From Streptomyces spectabilis (GTDB taxonomy: Bacteria; Actinomycetota; Actinomycetes; Streptomycetales; Streptomycetaceae), in contig NZ_CP023690.1 of the NCBI RefSeq assembly GCF_008704795.1, forward strand, positions 1,798,001 through 1,862,000: a stretch of DNA of 64,000 nt, written 5' to 3'. The position numbers and the translations under genes were made by a program. Positions within the stretch are counted from its first letter, which is position 1. The number at the start of each line of letters is the position of its first letter. The notes below the pieces were generated by a model. It was given only the letters and a program-made list of their open reading frames with translations, did no database searches and had not been told where the DNA came from. Positions 53,919-61,648 of the stretch are shown piece after piece.

Positions 53919-55063
53919 GAGGACTCCTGGTCCATGCGGGCGTTGGCGCGCGCCATGGCGCGGTCGAAGAGGTCGTCGCTGCCCTGCTGCTGACGGGCCG
54001 AGAAGGGGATCACGTCGGCGCCGGTGGCGAGTTGACGGATCTTGGAGAAGGCGAACTGGAGGGTGTTCGCGGTCACGGGCTTGCTGGTTTCACCGAGCTG
54101 CTCGAGCGCGGACCACAGCTCGTCGGGGTTGGTCTCGTTGGCGAGCGCGTCGGCGATCGTGGTGCGCACCTGGCGGCGCCGGTAGCTGTTGCCGCGGGCG
54201 TAGCACTCGAGGAAGCGGTCGGTCATGCGGTCCGGTAGGGGCCTCTCGCCCGTCTGCTCGACGGTGGGGCGGCCGGACGTCTGCCGGGGGGTAGGGGGGG
54301 TTCCCTTCCCTTCCCTGTTCCCTTCCTTTCCTTTCCCTTCCGTCAGTGAATGGTTCATGGAAGAAAACTCACCGTCGGTATCCGTCGGAGCATCCAAGTT
54401 CGACGGAGTGTGAGATTCCTTCACGGGGTCATTCAGTGAACGGTTCAGTGAATCGTTCAGTGAATCCTCAATGCCTGCCAGTCCGGCGGGCGGAATGAAG
54501 CCCTCCTCGTCATCGGCTACACCCCGGCTCCGCCTGCAGACGCGGTGCACGGCACGGACGTTGGACGGATGGTCGGTGCCTCCCGCGGCCACCGGACGAA
54601 TGTGGTCGACCCACAGGTTGTGATCATCGTTGGCGACCAAGCGCCGCGGGATCTCGCCGCCGCACAGTTGGCACACCCAGCCGTCACGGCGGGCATACAT
54701 CTCCCGCACCTGCCACGCCCCGGTCGACGGCGGCACCAGCTTGCTCTTCTGCGGCCGGTTGATCCGCTGGTGCTTGCGGAAGTTGACGACCACCGCCATC
54801 TGCTGCCGGGCAACCCCGCCGACATAGGGGAAGACCAGTCCCGTATCCGTCAGGCACCGCATGAGCTGATCGACTTCCTTGGGGCCAAGGTCGTCGTCGT
54901 ACATGAACGCCTGCGCCTTGATGTAGGCCGGCGTCCAGCGCAGGATCCCCTCGTCATCCGCCATGTTGAACGTGGCGATGAACAGCAGCCGGGCATCCCG
55001 CGGGATCGTGCCGAGGAGCTCGTCTTCCCACAGCTCCGGTTTCACCGTGCGGATGCGCGGCAT
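53915..55063 (-). CDS. Replication-initiator-like protein with internal HNH domain
   Basis: A 382-residue protein. Residues 1-110 match the winged-helix DNA-binding part of phage replication organisers (MPRIRTVKPELWEDELLGTI, RLLFIATFNMADDEGILRWT, VVVNFRKHQRINRPQ). Residues 121-180 are an HNH fold (C131/C134, D153-H154, N168, C176). Residues 197-215 contain SLND repeats encoded by iterons. A polar linker, then a helical C-terminal domain (ADALANETNPDELWSALEQL). The second C-terminal Cys pair of HNH proteins is absent, so nuclease activity is uncertain. Confidence 0.75.
   Translation of the reverse strand: MPRIRTVKPELWEDELLGTIPRDARLLFIATFNMADDEGILRWTPAYIKAQAFMYDDDLGPKEVDQLMRCLTDTGLVFPYVGGVARQQMAVVVNFRKHQRINRPQKSKLVPPSTGAWQVREMYARRDGWVCQLCGGEIPRRLVANDDHNLWVDHIRPVAAGGTDHPSNVRAVHRVCRRSRGVADDEEGFIPPAGLAGIEDSLNDSLNRSLNDPVKESHTPSNLDAPTDTDGEFSSMNHSLTEGKGKEGNREGKGTPPTPRQTSGRPTVEQTGERPLPDRMTDRFLECYARGNSYRRRQVRTTIADALANETNPDELWSALEQLGETSKPVTANTLQFAFSKIRQLATGADVIPFSARQQQGSDDLFDRAMARANARMDQESS
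54300..54470. other. Putative intragenic replication origin (iterons plus polypyrimidine tract)
   Basis: Three 12-bp-spaced copies of TTCAGTGAA (54432-54440, 54444-54452, 54456-54464) and a fourth, one mismatch, at 54342-54350. Each is itself palindromic. A nearly pure pyrimidine tract (about 54300-54340) and a relatively A+T-rich stretch (54355-54430) lie beside them, all within the initiator-like gene, as lambda ori lies in gene O. Confidence 0.55.
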
Positions 55064-55839
55064 CAGTTGCCACCGCCCGAGCTGCGGGTCTCCGGCAGAA
55101 AGGCGACGAGCTCGGCGCTCATAGCCAGCCCGGCGGCGTGGGCGGCTTGCGCTATGACGTCGCCCTGGAAGCCAGCGGTGAGGGCCTGCCTCAGTTGGCG
55201 GCGGAAGGTGTGATCAGCCCAGTCGGCGGGGGGAGCCGGATCGCGCTTCTCCCAGCCAGCCCACCATGCCGGATAGGCGCCCCTCGCCCGCTCGAACTCC
55301 TCGTCGGTGGGCACGGCGCGGTGCGCGCGCTCTTCCTCCGTCAGGTACTCAAGCGGCAGGTAGTCGGTCGGATCAATCCCAAGGTCCGATCCAGCCTGGA
55401 AGACGATCTCGGTCAGATCGAGCTGTGCCGACAGGCCGCGGTTCAGCATCGCGAACAGGCGACGGGCGAAGTAGCGCACATCGCCGTCGACAGGCGCGGG
55501 ACTCCCTGTGCGTTCCCACGCCCAACGCCACGTCGCGTACAAGTGTGCTGCGACCAGTTCACGCTGCTTGCTCGCCGCCTGCTTGTCGGCGACGGCCTGC
55601 CGGAATGCTTCCTGGTCCACGTCAGTGATGGGTTGTGCGTTGGGCATGCTGCTGGTTTTGCCTGCGTTGCAGTCGGTGCAGGAGGTGACGAGGTTGTCGG
55701 GCTTGTCGCTGCCGCCGAGCGCCTGCGGGATGACGTGGTCGACGTTGAGTTTCACGCCGGGCGCCGTCGCGCCGCAGTACCTGCAGGCGTGGTTATCCCG
55801 ACGCAGTACCTCGTACCTGAGGCGCTTGGAGACGGCCAT
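55063..55839 (-). CDS. HNH endonuclease
   Basis: A 258-residue protein with a complete N-terminal HNH: C19/C22 (ACRYC), D34-H35 (LNVDHVIPQALGGSD), N49, C54/C57 (CTDC), close to McrA-type members. The C-terminal 190 residues are helical and unclassified (LVAAHLYATWRWAWERTGSP, RLFAMLNRGLSAQLDLTEIV). It shares a base with the next start, so it is expressed with the initiator. A replication or recombination role is possible. Confidence 0.85.
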   Translation of the reverse strand: MAVSKRLRYEVLRRDNHACRYCGATAPGVKLNVDHVIPQALGGSDKPDNLVTSCTDCNAGKTSSMPNAQPITDVDQEAFRQAVADKQAASKQRELVAAHLYATWRWAWERTGSPAPVDGDVRYFARRLFAMLNRGLSAQLDLTEIVFQAGSDLGIDPTDYLPLEYLTEEERAHRAVPTDEEFERARGAYPAWWAGWEKRDPAPPADWADHTFRRQLRQALTAGFQGDVIAQAAHAAGLAMSAELVAFLPETRSSGGGN

Positions 55840-55926
55840 GGGTGTTCTTCTTCCTGGCGTTGTGGATGGGGGCTGGGGCGGGGAAGCGGGCGGCGCTCGG
55901 GGGCCCGCGGGCGGGGCGGGTGGCGG

Positions 55927-56607
55927 TCATGCGGCGGGCTTCTTCTTGGTGGTGCCGGTGCGGCGTAGTCGGTTGTCTGCGTCTGTGTTCGCCTTGCGGC
56001 ATGGCTTGCACGCTTCCTCGCCGTTCTTGCGGTGGCGGAGGTAGCCGTTGCGGGTGCCGCAGTAGCCGCGTTCGGGCTGGTCGGTGAGGTGTGCTGGGAG
56101 GACGCATTCCTTGACGCCGCAGTTGGTCAGCACGGGGCCTTCTGGGCGGCGTCCTCGGTCTGCGACGAAGGCTGCTTGCCGCGGCGAGTAGCGGCTGCCG
56201 CCGAGGTACGTTTGTTCGCTGCCAGTCCATGCCAGATGGCCACCGAAGAGGCGGATGGTGTTGTCTTCGACGATGGTGTGCAGGGTGCGTTCGCGGTGTG
56301 GTGCGCGGGTGCGGTCCGCCGCGTCTACCAGCTGTTCAGGAGCGGTCGCACCGCGTTGGACTGATCGTCGGAGGCTGCGGCGTTCGTCTTCGGTGAGCCC
56401 GCCGAAGATGCCGTCGGAGATGCCCTCGTTGAGGGCGTATCGCAGACAGGCGTCAGCTACGGGGCAGCGACGGCACGCTGCTTTGGCTTGTTCGATCCTC
56501 AGGGTCCACGGCCCTGTAGTGCCGTTGGGGAAGAAGAGCTCGGGGTCTTCATTGCGGCAGTGCGCTGTGGCGCGCCAGTCATGGGTGGTGCCGGTGTCGT
56601 TCCTCAT
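55927..56607 (-). CDS. WhiB-like iron-sulfur regulator with C-terminal extension
   Basis: A 226-residue protein. Residues 10-85 are a WhiB domain: C17, then C45-x2-C48-x5-C54 ligands for a 4Fe-4S cluster, and the turn GISDGIFGGLTEDER (Phe where WhiB proteins have Trp). The C-terminal half has CGVKECVLPAHL and GYCGTRNGYLRHRKNGEEAC, CKPC, an extra Cys-rich domain. Host Wbl proteins bind sigma factor; phage ones can act as dominant-negative regulators of septation. Much longer than host Wbl proteins. Confidence 0.85.
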   Translation of the reverse strand: MRNDTGTTHDWRATAHCRNEDPELFFPNGTTGPWTLRIEQAKAACRRCPVADACLRYALNEGISDGIFGGLTEDERRSLRRSVQRGATAPEQLVDAADRTRAPHRERTLHTIVEDNTIRLFGGHLAWTGSEQTYLGGSRYSPRQAAFVADRGRRPEGPVLTNCGVKECVLPAHLTDQPERGYCGTRNGYLRHRKNGEEACKPCRKANTDADNRLRRTGTTKKKPAA

Positions 56608-57404
56608 GCGGCGACCGCCTGTTGTTGGGCGCGCTTGCGTGCGCGGGTGACGGTGCGGGGGTGGCAGCCGATGCGTTCGGCGATCTGGGCGGTGGTGAGG
56701 CCTTCGCTGGTGAGGCGGGCGACGCGGCGGGGGTCGATGTCCGGTGGTGCTTGGCCGGGGCGCTGGCGGCCGTGGGCGGTTTCCGGCTTGGCGTCGGGGT
56801 TGTCGATGTTGTCGTCCCAGGCGAGGGGGCCGTGCCAGCCGTGTTTGCGGGCGTGGTTGCGTGCGCGTTGGTTGGTGCCGGGGGTGCGGCTGAGTTCCCG
56901 GTAGATCCGTGTGGTGGTGTGGGCGGTAGTGGCGCGGACGTGTTCGTATTCGCCGCGGCTGATGCGGCCGACGGCGCTCACGTGGAGTTTGAGGTGCGGT
57001 GCGAGCGAGGCGAGGCTGTAGCCGATGGCGGCGAGTGCGCGGATGCGGCGTACCGTGCCGGTGGCGTCGACGTCGCGGAGGTCGTCCGGGGCTTGCGTGA
57101 TGGGGATGTTGAGGACGGCGCGGGCTGTTGCGGGCGACACGGTCGCCTGGCCGTCTTCCAGGCCCCTGATGGTGGTGTGGGCTAGGCGGGCGGCGCGACT
57201 GATCTGTGCTTGTGTCCAGCCGTGGGCGTAGAGGCGTTCGACGTGGTTGCGGGTTTGGGTGGCGTCGTGGCGGCGCCGTTGTCCGCGGTGGTGGTCGAGG
57301 CGAAGGCGGGCCATGTAGCGGTAGTTGGCTTGTTCGCAGGCCGTCTCGCGGCAGCCCCGTAGGTAGCAGGCGCGGCTCGGGGTGTGGTCGGCTTCAGAAG
57401 TCAC
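56604..57404 (-). CDS. HTH protein with Cys motif, actinophage type
   Basis: A 266-residue protein from GTG 57404 (GGAGAGGAG upstream). The N-terminus has CYLRGCRETACEQANYRYMA, related to the Cys motif at the C-terminus of the WhiB-like neighbour. A Cro/CI-like HTH follows (WTQAQISRAARLAHTTIRGL), and a second HTH at the end (GLTTAQIAERIGCHPRTVTR). Probably a regulator of the early region. Overlaps the WhiB-like start by 4 bp. Confidence 0.7.
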   Translation of the reverse strand: MTSEADHTPSRACYLRGCRETACEQANYRYMARLRLDHHRGQRRRHDATQTRNHVERLYAHGWTQAQISRAARLAHTTIRGLEDGQATVSPATARAVLNIPITQAPDDLRDVDATGTVRRIRALAAIGYSLASLAPHLKLHVSAVGRISRGEYEHVRATTAHTTTRIYRELSRTPGTNQRARNHARKHGWHGPLAWDDNIDNPDAKPETAHGRQRPGQAPPDIDPRRVARLTSEGLTTAQIAERIGCHPRTVTRARKRAQQQAVAA

Positions 57405-57652
57405 TGCTTCTCCTCTCCGGTGTGGGGCTGGTTGGTGGCGTGGATGCGGCGGCATTCCCACAGGTCGTCGGTGTTGGTGCCGGGCTGGTTGTCGGGTGCG
57501 GCGGGGATGCGCGGGCTCCGGCGGGAGCGGACCCAGTGGAGGGCGGCCTGGACGCCGAGGGCGACGCCGGCTGCGGTGGCACCGCAGACGATGCAGACGG
57601 TGACAATGGCGCCGCCGACGATCGCGTCCACGGTCTCGACGATCTCGGCCAT
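57401..57652 (-). CDS. Small membrane protein
   Basis: An 83-residue protein. One transmembrane helix (VGGAIVTVCIVCGATAAGVA), then a basic region and Pro-rich tail. ATG 57652 preferred over the preceding in-frame GTG. Unknown function. Confidence 0.55.
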   Translation of the reverse strand: MAEIVETVDAIVGGAIVTVCIVCGATAAGVALGVQAALHWVRSRRSPRIPAAPDNQPGTNTDDLWECRRIHATNQPHTGEEKQ

Positions 57653-57756
57653 CACGTCCGCCTCCTGTGCCTGCGGTCGGCGTGGGCGTATGCGATGGCG
57701 GTCGCGGAGGCGATCAGGCCGAGGACGCCGACGAGGAACACGATGCGGCAGCTCAT
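57652..57756 (-). CDS. 34-residue membrane microprotein
   Basis: MSCRIVFLVGVLGLIASATA then IAYAHADRRHRRRT: a single transmembrane helix and an Arg-rich tail. ATGA overlap upstream, shared stop/start base downstream. Similar in design to the microprotein at 26105-26206. Unknown. Confidence 0.55.
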   Translation of the reverse strand: MSCRIVFLVGVLGLIASATAIAYAHADRRHRRRT

Positions 57757-58124
57757 GCCGCCCTCCCTCGGGCCCGGGCGATACGGCGCTGGGCGGCGAT
57801 GGCCCGCCCCTTGCCGGTGATCCGCCAGACGCCGATGCGGTGCCCGTGCGTGCTGGCCTGGGTCGAGGGCACGGTGCGGCCGGTGTGGGCGATGATCCCG
57901 GCGCCGCGGAGGCTGTTGATGGCGGCGCCGAGGAAGCCGTGTCCGAGTTCGGGCAGGACGTCGCGCAGGTCGTTGCAGGACCATTCGTCGTGGCGTTGCC
58001 CGAAGTGGAATACGGCCTGTTCGACGAGGAACTGGTCCCACGACGATTGGTCGGCGATCTCCTCCAGGAGGAGGTCCTTCTCGGCGGTGGCGAGGCGTTC
58101 GGCTGGGGTGAGCTTGCGGGCCAT
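57753..58124 (-). CDS. Winged-helix protein
   Basis: A 123-residue protein from ATG 58124 (AAGGAG upstream). QFLVEQAVFHFGQRHDEWSC then NDLRDVLPELGHGFLGAAIN, RGAGIIAHTGRTVPS and RIGVWRITGKG form a winged-helix pattern. In actinophages such a gene lies beside the recombination genes. Exact role unknown. Confidence 0.6.
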   Translation of the reverse strand: MARKLTPAERLATAEKDLLLEEIADQSSWDQFLVEQAVFHFGQRHDEWSCNDLRDVLPELGHGFLGAAINSLRGAGIIAHTGRTVPSTQASTHGHRIGVWRITGKGRAIAAQRRIARARGRAA

Positions 58125-58196
58125 GGCGGGCTCCTTGTGATGTCCTTGGTGGTGGCAGCCCCGCATGGCCCGCGGGGCTGCCTGACGGGGCGCGGG

Positions 58197-59165
58197 CTAC
58201 TGCTGGGCGCTCTTGAGGGCCATGCCGCGTTCCTTGATGTAGGCGCCGAGGCTGGTCGGCTGGCCCGTCTTGGGGTGCATCAGCGGCGTAGCGAGCGCAC
58301 TGGACGCCTCGACCTCCCGATAGAGGGCGAGGAGGCTTTTCGGGGTGGCGTCGTCTGAGCTTGCGGCATCGATCCACGTCGTGGCGTCGATCTCCTTGCC
58401 GCCGTCGCGCAGCCAGTCCAGGTAGGGCTTGGCGATGTCGCGCGCCCCGTTGGGCTGGTTGAGGACGAGGCCCCTGAAGGCGGGGCAGCGGGACTTGATG
58501 AAGCGGAGCCGGTTGGTCTCGTCCATTTCGGCGGCTACACCGAACTCGAACTCGATGCCCTTACGCTGCTCCGCGAGCAGGCCCTTGCTGACGGGAGTCT
58601 TGCTGCCCTTTTCCAGGACCCACTTCTCCGAAGCCCGCATCGTTGCCACGACGTGGCCGGGGTACGACATGAGGGCCTCGATCATGTCGTCCTGGATCTC
58701 GCCACCGTCCTTCCAGGCAGCGAACTTGTTCCCGCTGTACTTGCTGTCGGCGACCTGGGAGACCTGGTCAAGGGTGCCTTCGGCGCCCTTCCAGAAGTGG
58801 GTCAGAGAGTCGATCATGACGACCGGGTAGCCGGCCGCGGCAGCCGCCGCCAGGGCCTTGATGAGGCCGCGCGGGTTGTAGCGGCGCATCGGGAAGTGGT
58901 CGAACTCGACCGGTAGGTCGTTGACGTAGAGGGTGGCGGCATTGCGTTCGGTGTCGATGACGGCGAACCGCTCGCCCTCAGCGAAGCCGCCGGCGGTGGA
59001 CAGCCCGGTCCACGTCTTGCCGCACCCGGAGGGGCCCTGAATGGACAGGCGGCCCTTCTGGCCATCCTTGCTGGCTGGTCGGAAGACAACCGGTCCGTCG
59101 TCGTATTCGTCGGTTCGCTGCGCCTGCCGTCCGGCGCGGACGGGCTGGCCGAGGGGCTGGGTCAT
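58197..59165 (-). CDS. Sak4-like RecA-fold ATPase (single-strand annealing)
   Basis: A 322-residue protein. Walker A is GPSGCGKT (44-51), Walker B GYPVVMIDSLTHFWKG, then VVATMRASEKWVLEKG and VSKGLLAEQRKGIEFEFGVA, the usual course of AAA_24/Sak4 proteins. Sak4 proteins bind single-stranded DNA and stimulate annealing in phage recombination. It directly follows a RecE-like nuclease gene with a 12-bp gap. Other AAA_24 proteins are ATPases of unknown role, so the recombinase call is probable, not certain. Confidence 0.75.
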   Translation of the reverse strand: MTQPLGQPVRAGRQAQRTDEYDDGPVVFRPASKDGQKGRLSIQGPSGCGKTWTGLSTAGGFAEGERFAVIDTERNAATLYVNDLPVEFDHFPMRRYNPRGLIKALAAAAAAGYPVVMIDSLTHFWKGAEGTLDQVSQVADSKYSGNKFAAWKDGGEIQDDMIEALMSYPGHVVATMRASEKWVLEKGSKTPVSKGLLAEQRKGIEFEFGVAAEMDETNRLRFIKSRCPAFRGLVLNQPNGARDIAKPYLDWLRDGGKEIDATTWIDAASSDDATPKSLLALYREVEASSALATPLMHPKTGQPTSLGAYIKERGMALKSAQQ

Positions 59166-59177
59166 GTGCGGGTTCTC

Positions 59178-60014
59178 CTAGGCGTACTGGCGCTCGACCC
59201 ATGAGGGGAGCGAGGTGAACGGGGACTCGAGATAGCCCGGCCATTCGCCGGATTCGCGGCACAGGGCGTAGGTGTTCAGGGCCCGGTCGTTGAGGTGGCG
59301 GCCGATGCTGCGGGCTACCGGGTCGCAGGTCGTGACGACGACGAGGTAGGGCGGTTCTTTCTCCTGGAGCACGAACTGGAACGGCCGCTCGGGGTCGATC
59401 AGGTCGAGGGCTACGCCCGCGTCGAGGTAGTACTCCTGCTGCTGGTGATAACCCCAGTCGTGGATCACCTTGGGCAGGTCGACGGGGTTCGCTGACTTCG
59501 TGGTCTTGTAGTCGACGATCTGTCCGTCGTGGCGCAGCCAGTCGAAGCGGGCCCGCCGCCAGATCCCGTGGTCCTCCCAGAATGCGGACTGTTCGGCGAT
59601 GCCGGAGTCCGGGTCGAGGAATCGGGCCGCTTCGGGGTCTGCCCACAGGGCGGCGACCATGGCGTCGAGCTGCTCCAGCTGACTGCGCTTCATGGGGATC
59701 TTGCCTTCGGCGCGGATCGCGGCGACCTCTGCCTTGACGGCGTTGGTGGTCCACTTCTCCGCGTCGACCAGCACGAGTTCGGGCCCGTCGCCGAGGACTC
59801 GAGTGTGTGCTGCGGTACCGAGTTCGAAGTCCTTCTTCACCGGTTCCGGGTGCTCGGACCAGTACTTGAATTTGGCGGGGCATTCGGTGGCGAGTTTGCG
59901 GGCGCCGGTGGAGGAGAGGCTGCCGCCAGGGATGGGGTCGCTGTGGTAGAGATCGGCGGAGATGTTGTACAGGCCCGGCTGCACCTCCTTCGGGGCCTCG
60001 ACGGTGGCGGTCAT
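59178..60014 (-). CDS. RecE/PD-(D/E)XK exonuclease
   Basis: A 278-residue protein from ATG 60014. The DUF3799/RecE-type nuclease pattern: GLYNISADLYHSDPIPGGSL, LATECPAKFKYWSE, ELGTAAHTRVLG (H of motif I), RRARFDWLRHDGQIVDYKTT (D and D-x-K of the active site), YHQQQEYYLDAG. It should degrade 5' ends of double-stranded DNA to leave 3' tails for the annealing protein encoded next. Paired nuclease and annealase drive circularisation or recombination of phage genomes. Confidence 0.8.
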   Translation of the reverse strand: MTATVEAPKEVQPGLYNISADLYHSDPIPGGSLSSTGARKLATECPAKFKYWSEHPEPVKKDFELGTAAHTRVLGDGPELVLVDAEKWTTNAVKAEVAAIRAEGKIPMKRSQLEQLDAMVAALWADPEAARFLDPDSGIAEQSAFWEDHGIWRRARFDWLRHDGQIVDYKTTKSANPVDLPKVIHDWGYHQQQEYYLDAGVALDLIDPERPFQFVLQEKEPPYLVVVTTCDPVARSIGRHLNDRALNTYALCRESGEWPGYLESPFTSLPSWVERQYA

Positions 60015-60340
60015 GCGGCGGCCTTCGCGCAGGTCTCGCAGCGTCCGTCTCGGGTGAAGGGGCCTGCGGTGTCGCCGCACGGGCAGGCCAGGGGTGCTTG
60101 GCCGGTGGCGATGCGGTGGAGTTTGGCGAGTCCTTCTTCGTCGTAGCGGGCCAGGTGCAGGGCTTCGGAGAGTGCCGGGTATGCGGTGCGGAGGATGGCC
60201 CGGTTGGTGACGTCGGCGGCGTCGATGGCGGCCATGAGGTGTTTGGTGAAGCTGCCGGGTTCGGCGCCGCCACGGCGGTCGTAGCGCCAGAGGACGTGTC
60301 GGGCGGTTCCTGCCGGGATGATCGGGTTTGTGGTGCTCAT
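60011..60340 (-). CDS. Small zinc-ribbon protein
   Basis: A 109-residue protein. A helical N-terminal part (FTKHLMAAIDAADVTNRAIL, LSEALHLARYDEEGLAKLHR) and a C-terminal ribbon CPCG...CETC. Coupled to the RecE-like gene (ATGA). Function unknown. Confidence 0.6.
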   Translation of the reverse strand: MSTTNPIIPAGTARHVLWRYDRRGGAEPGSFTKHLMAAIDAADVTNRAILRTAYPALSEALHLARYDEEGLAKLHRIATGQAPLACPCGDTAGPFTRDGRCETCAKAAA

Positions 60341-60502
60341 GTGCTACTCCAAATGGATGTGGGGTGCCAGGCCGCCGCAGAACGGGGGGTGCGGCGGCCT
60401 GGCTGCGGCGGAGCTGGAGGGGTGTGCTCTACGCCGCGTCTGGGTGGGTGGTGGTTGGTGGCCGGACTCGCTGACCGCTATCCATCCAGCGAGCCCGGCG
60501 GT

Positions 60503-60973
60503 CTAGGCGGCCGGGCCGGTCTTCAGGGCCCAGGCGGGGACGTGCGCCGGATCGGTGCTGCCGAACGCCTGCTGGAGGGTGAGGGCCTGGATGGGTTCGG
60601 TGGCCTGATCATCGGGATCGCTGGTGTCGCGGTACACGGGCGGCACCCGGACCGCGGCCGCGTTGGCCTCGGCGGCCAGGTAGGGGGCCAGCTGTTGCTT
60701 GAGGCCGTCGGCGCGTTGGGTTTCGAGACGGACCCGCTCCTGCAGCTGCCCGACCTGCGTGCGTGTGGTTCGCAGGTCGTGGAGGGCTCCGCTGACGTCG
60801 ATGCCGGCCTGGTCGAGTTGGGCCTCGAGCTCGGTGGTTCCGGCCCGCAGCTTCCTGATCTCAGCGAAGGATGCGGCGATCGTCCGGTAGGCGTCGTCGA
60901 GTTCGCCCCGAAGCTGTGTGGGTGTCTTGCCGCGGTGTCGTCCGAGGCTGCGGAGGCGGGGCAGGCGGCTCAT
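60503..60973 (-). CDS. Coiled-coil protein, unknown
   Basis: A 156-residue protein with a coiled coil at 15-100 (DDAYRTIAASFAEIRKLRAG, TTELEAQLDQAGIDVSGALH, VGQLQERVRLETQRADGLKQ) and a short acidic tail (ATEPIQALTLQQAFGSTDPA). The upstream gap to 60341 (162 bp) holds no gene that I can see. Confidence 0.6.
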   Translation of the reverse strand: MSRLPRLRSLGRHRGKTPTQLRGELDDAYRTIAASFAEIRKLRAGTTELEAQLDQAGIDVSGALHDLRTTRTQVGQLQERVRLETQRADGLKQQLAPYLAAEANAAAVRVPPVYRDTSDPDDQATEPIQALTLQQAFGSTDPAHVPAWALKTGPAA

Positions 60974-61092
60974 GACTCGCCTCCCTCGTCGAGGTGGCCG
61001 AGCCCGAATCGGTAGAGGAGCTCCACCTCGATGCCCTCGTGGCCGGTCTCAAGGAACTGGTGAAGGTCGGCGAGCCGCTCCTCCCCGGTCAT
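60970..61092 (-). CDS. 40-residue protein
   Basis: MTGEERLADLHQFLETGHEG then IEVELLYRFGLGHLDEGGES. Overlaps both neighbours by 4 bp (ATGA), which argues for translation. Acidic, helical, unknown. Confidence 0.5.
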   Translation of the reverse strand: MTGEERLADLHQFLETGHEGIEVELLYRFGLGHLDEGGES

Positions 61093-61346
61093 GACGCCGC
61101 CTCCTTGGCGGTCATGCGGGCGTCGAATTCGCTGTAGGTCTCGGTGAGCCCCGCGATGATCGACTCTGTGTAGTTCGGGGAGAACGCCTGATGGACGGTG
61201 GCCACGGCGGACAGGTAGCCGTCGACCTGCGCCGCGGTCCACCGGGACTCGTCCTTGCCGAACGCCCGGTGGGCGATCGCATCGGCGCGGGCCAGAGCGT
61301 CCTCTTCCAGGTCCGCGCGGGGCCGAGGATCCACCGGGGCAGTCAT
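61089..61346 (-). CDS. Small helical protein
   Basis: An 85-residue protein, MTAPVDPRPRADLEEDALAR, then SAVATVHQAFSPNYTESIIA. Part of an unbroken chain of overlapping small genes. Unknown. Confidence 0.6.
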   Translation of the reverse strand: MTAPVDPRPRADLEEDALARADAIAHRAFGKDESRWTAAQVDGYLSAVATVHQAFSPNYTESIIAGLTETYSEFDARMTAKEAAS

Positions 61347-61648
61347 GACGTCACCGCCCGAGCCGCGCCGCGCAGGGCGGCGAGGACGTCGCTCTGTGTG
61401 CGGCCCGGCATCCGTTCCCACGGGACGACGAGTTCCTCGCCGAGTTGGATGACCAGGGCGTCCCATGCCTGGAGGGTGGCTTCCTCGGCCGCCGGGTCGA
61501 TGCCGGGCTTCACGAACCCGGCCGCCCGATCGATAGCGAAGATCATCGAGTTGCGTTCGGGATCCCACCCCTCCTCCTCCTCCAGCAGAACCGCCGCCCG
61601 GTACAGGACGCTGGCGACACGCGAGCGAGTCACAGACAAAGTCACCAC
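61343..61648 (-). CDS. Small protein, unknown
   Basis: A 101-residue protein from GTG 61648, overlapping the previous stop. Contains VASVLYRAAVLLEEEEGWDP and LQAWDALVIQLGEELVVPWE. Helical. Function unknown. Confidence 0.6.
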   Translation of the reverse strand: MVTLSVTRSRVASVLYRAAVLLEEEEGWDPERNSMIFAIDRAAGFVKPGIDPAAEEATLQAWDALVIQLGEELVVPWERMPGRTQSDVLAALRGAARAVTS

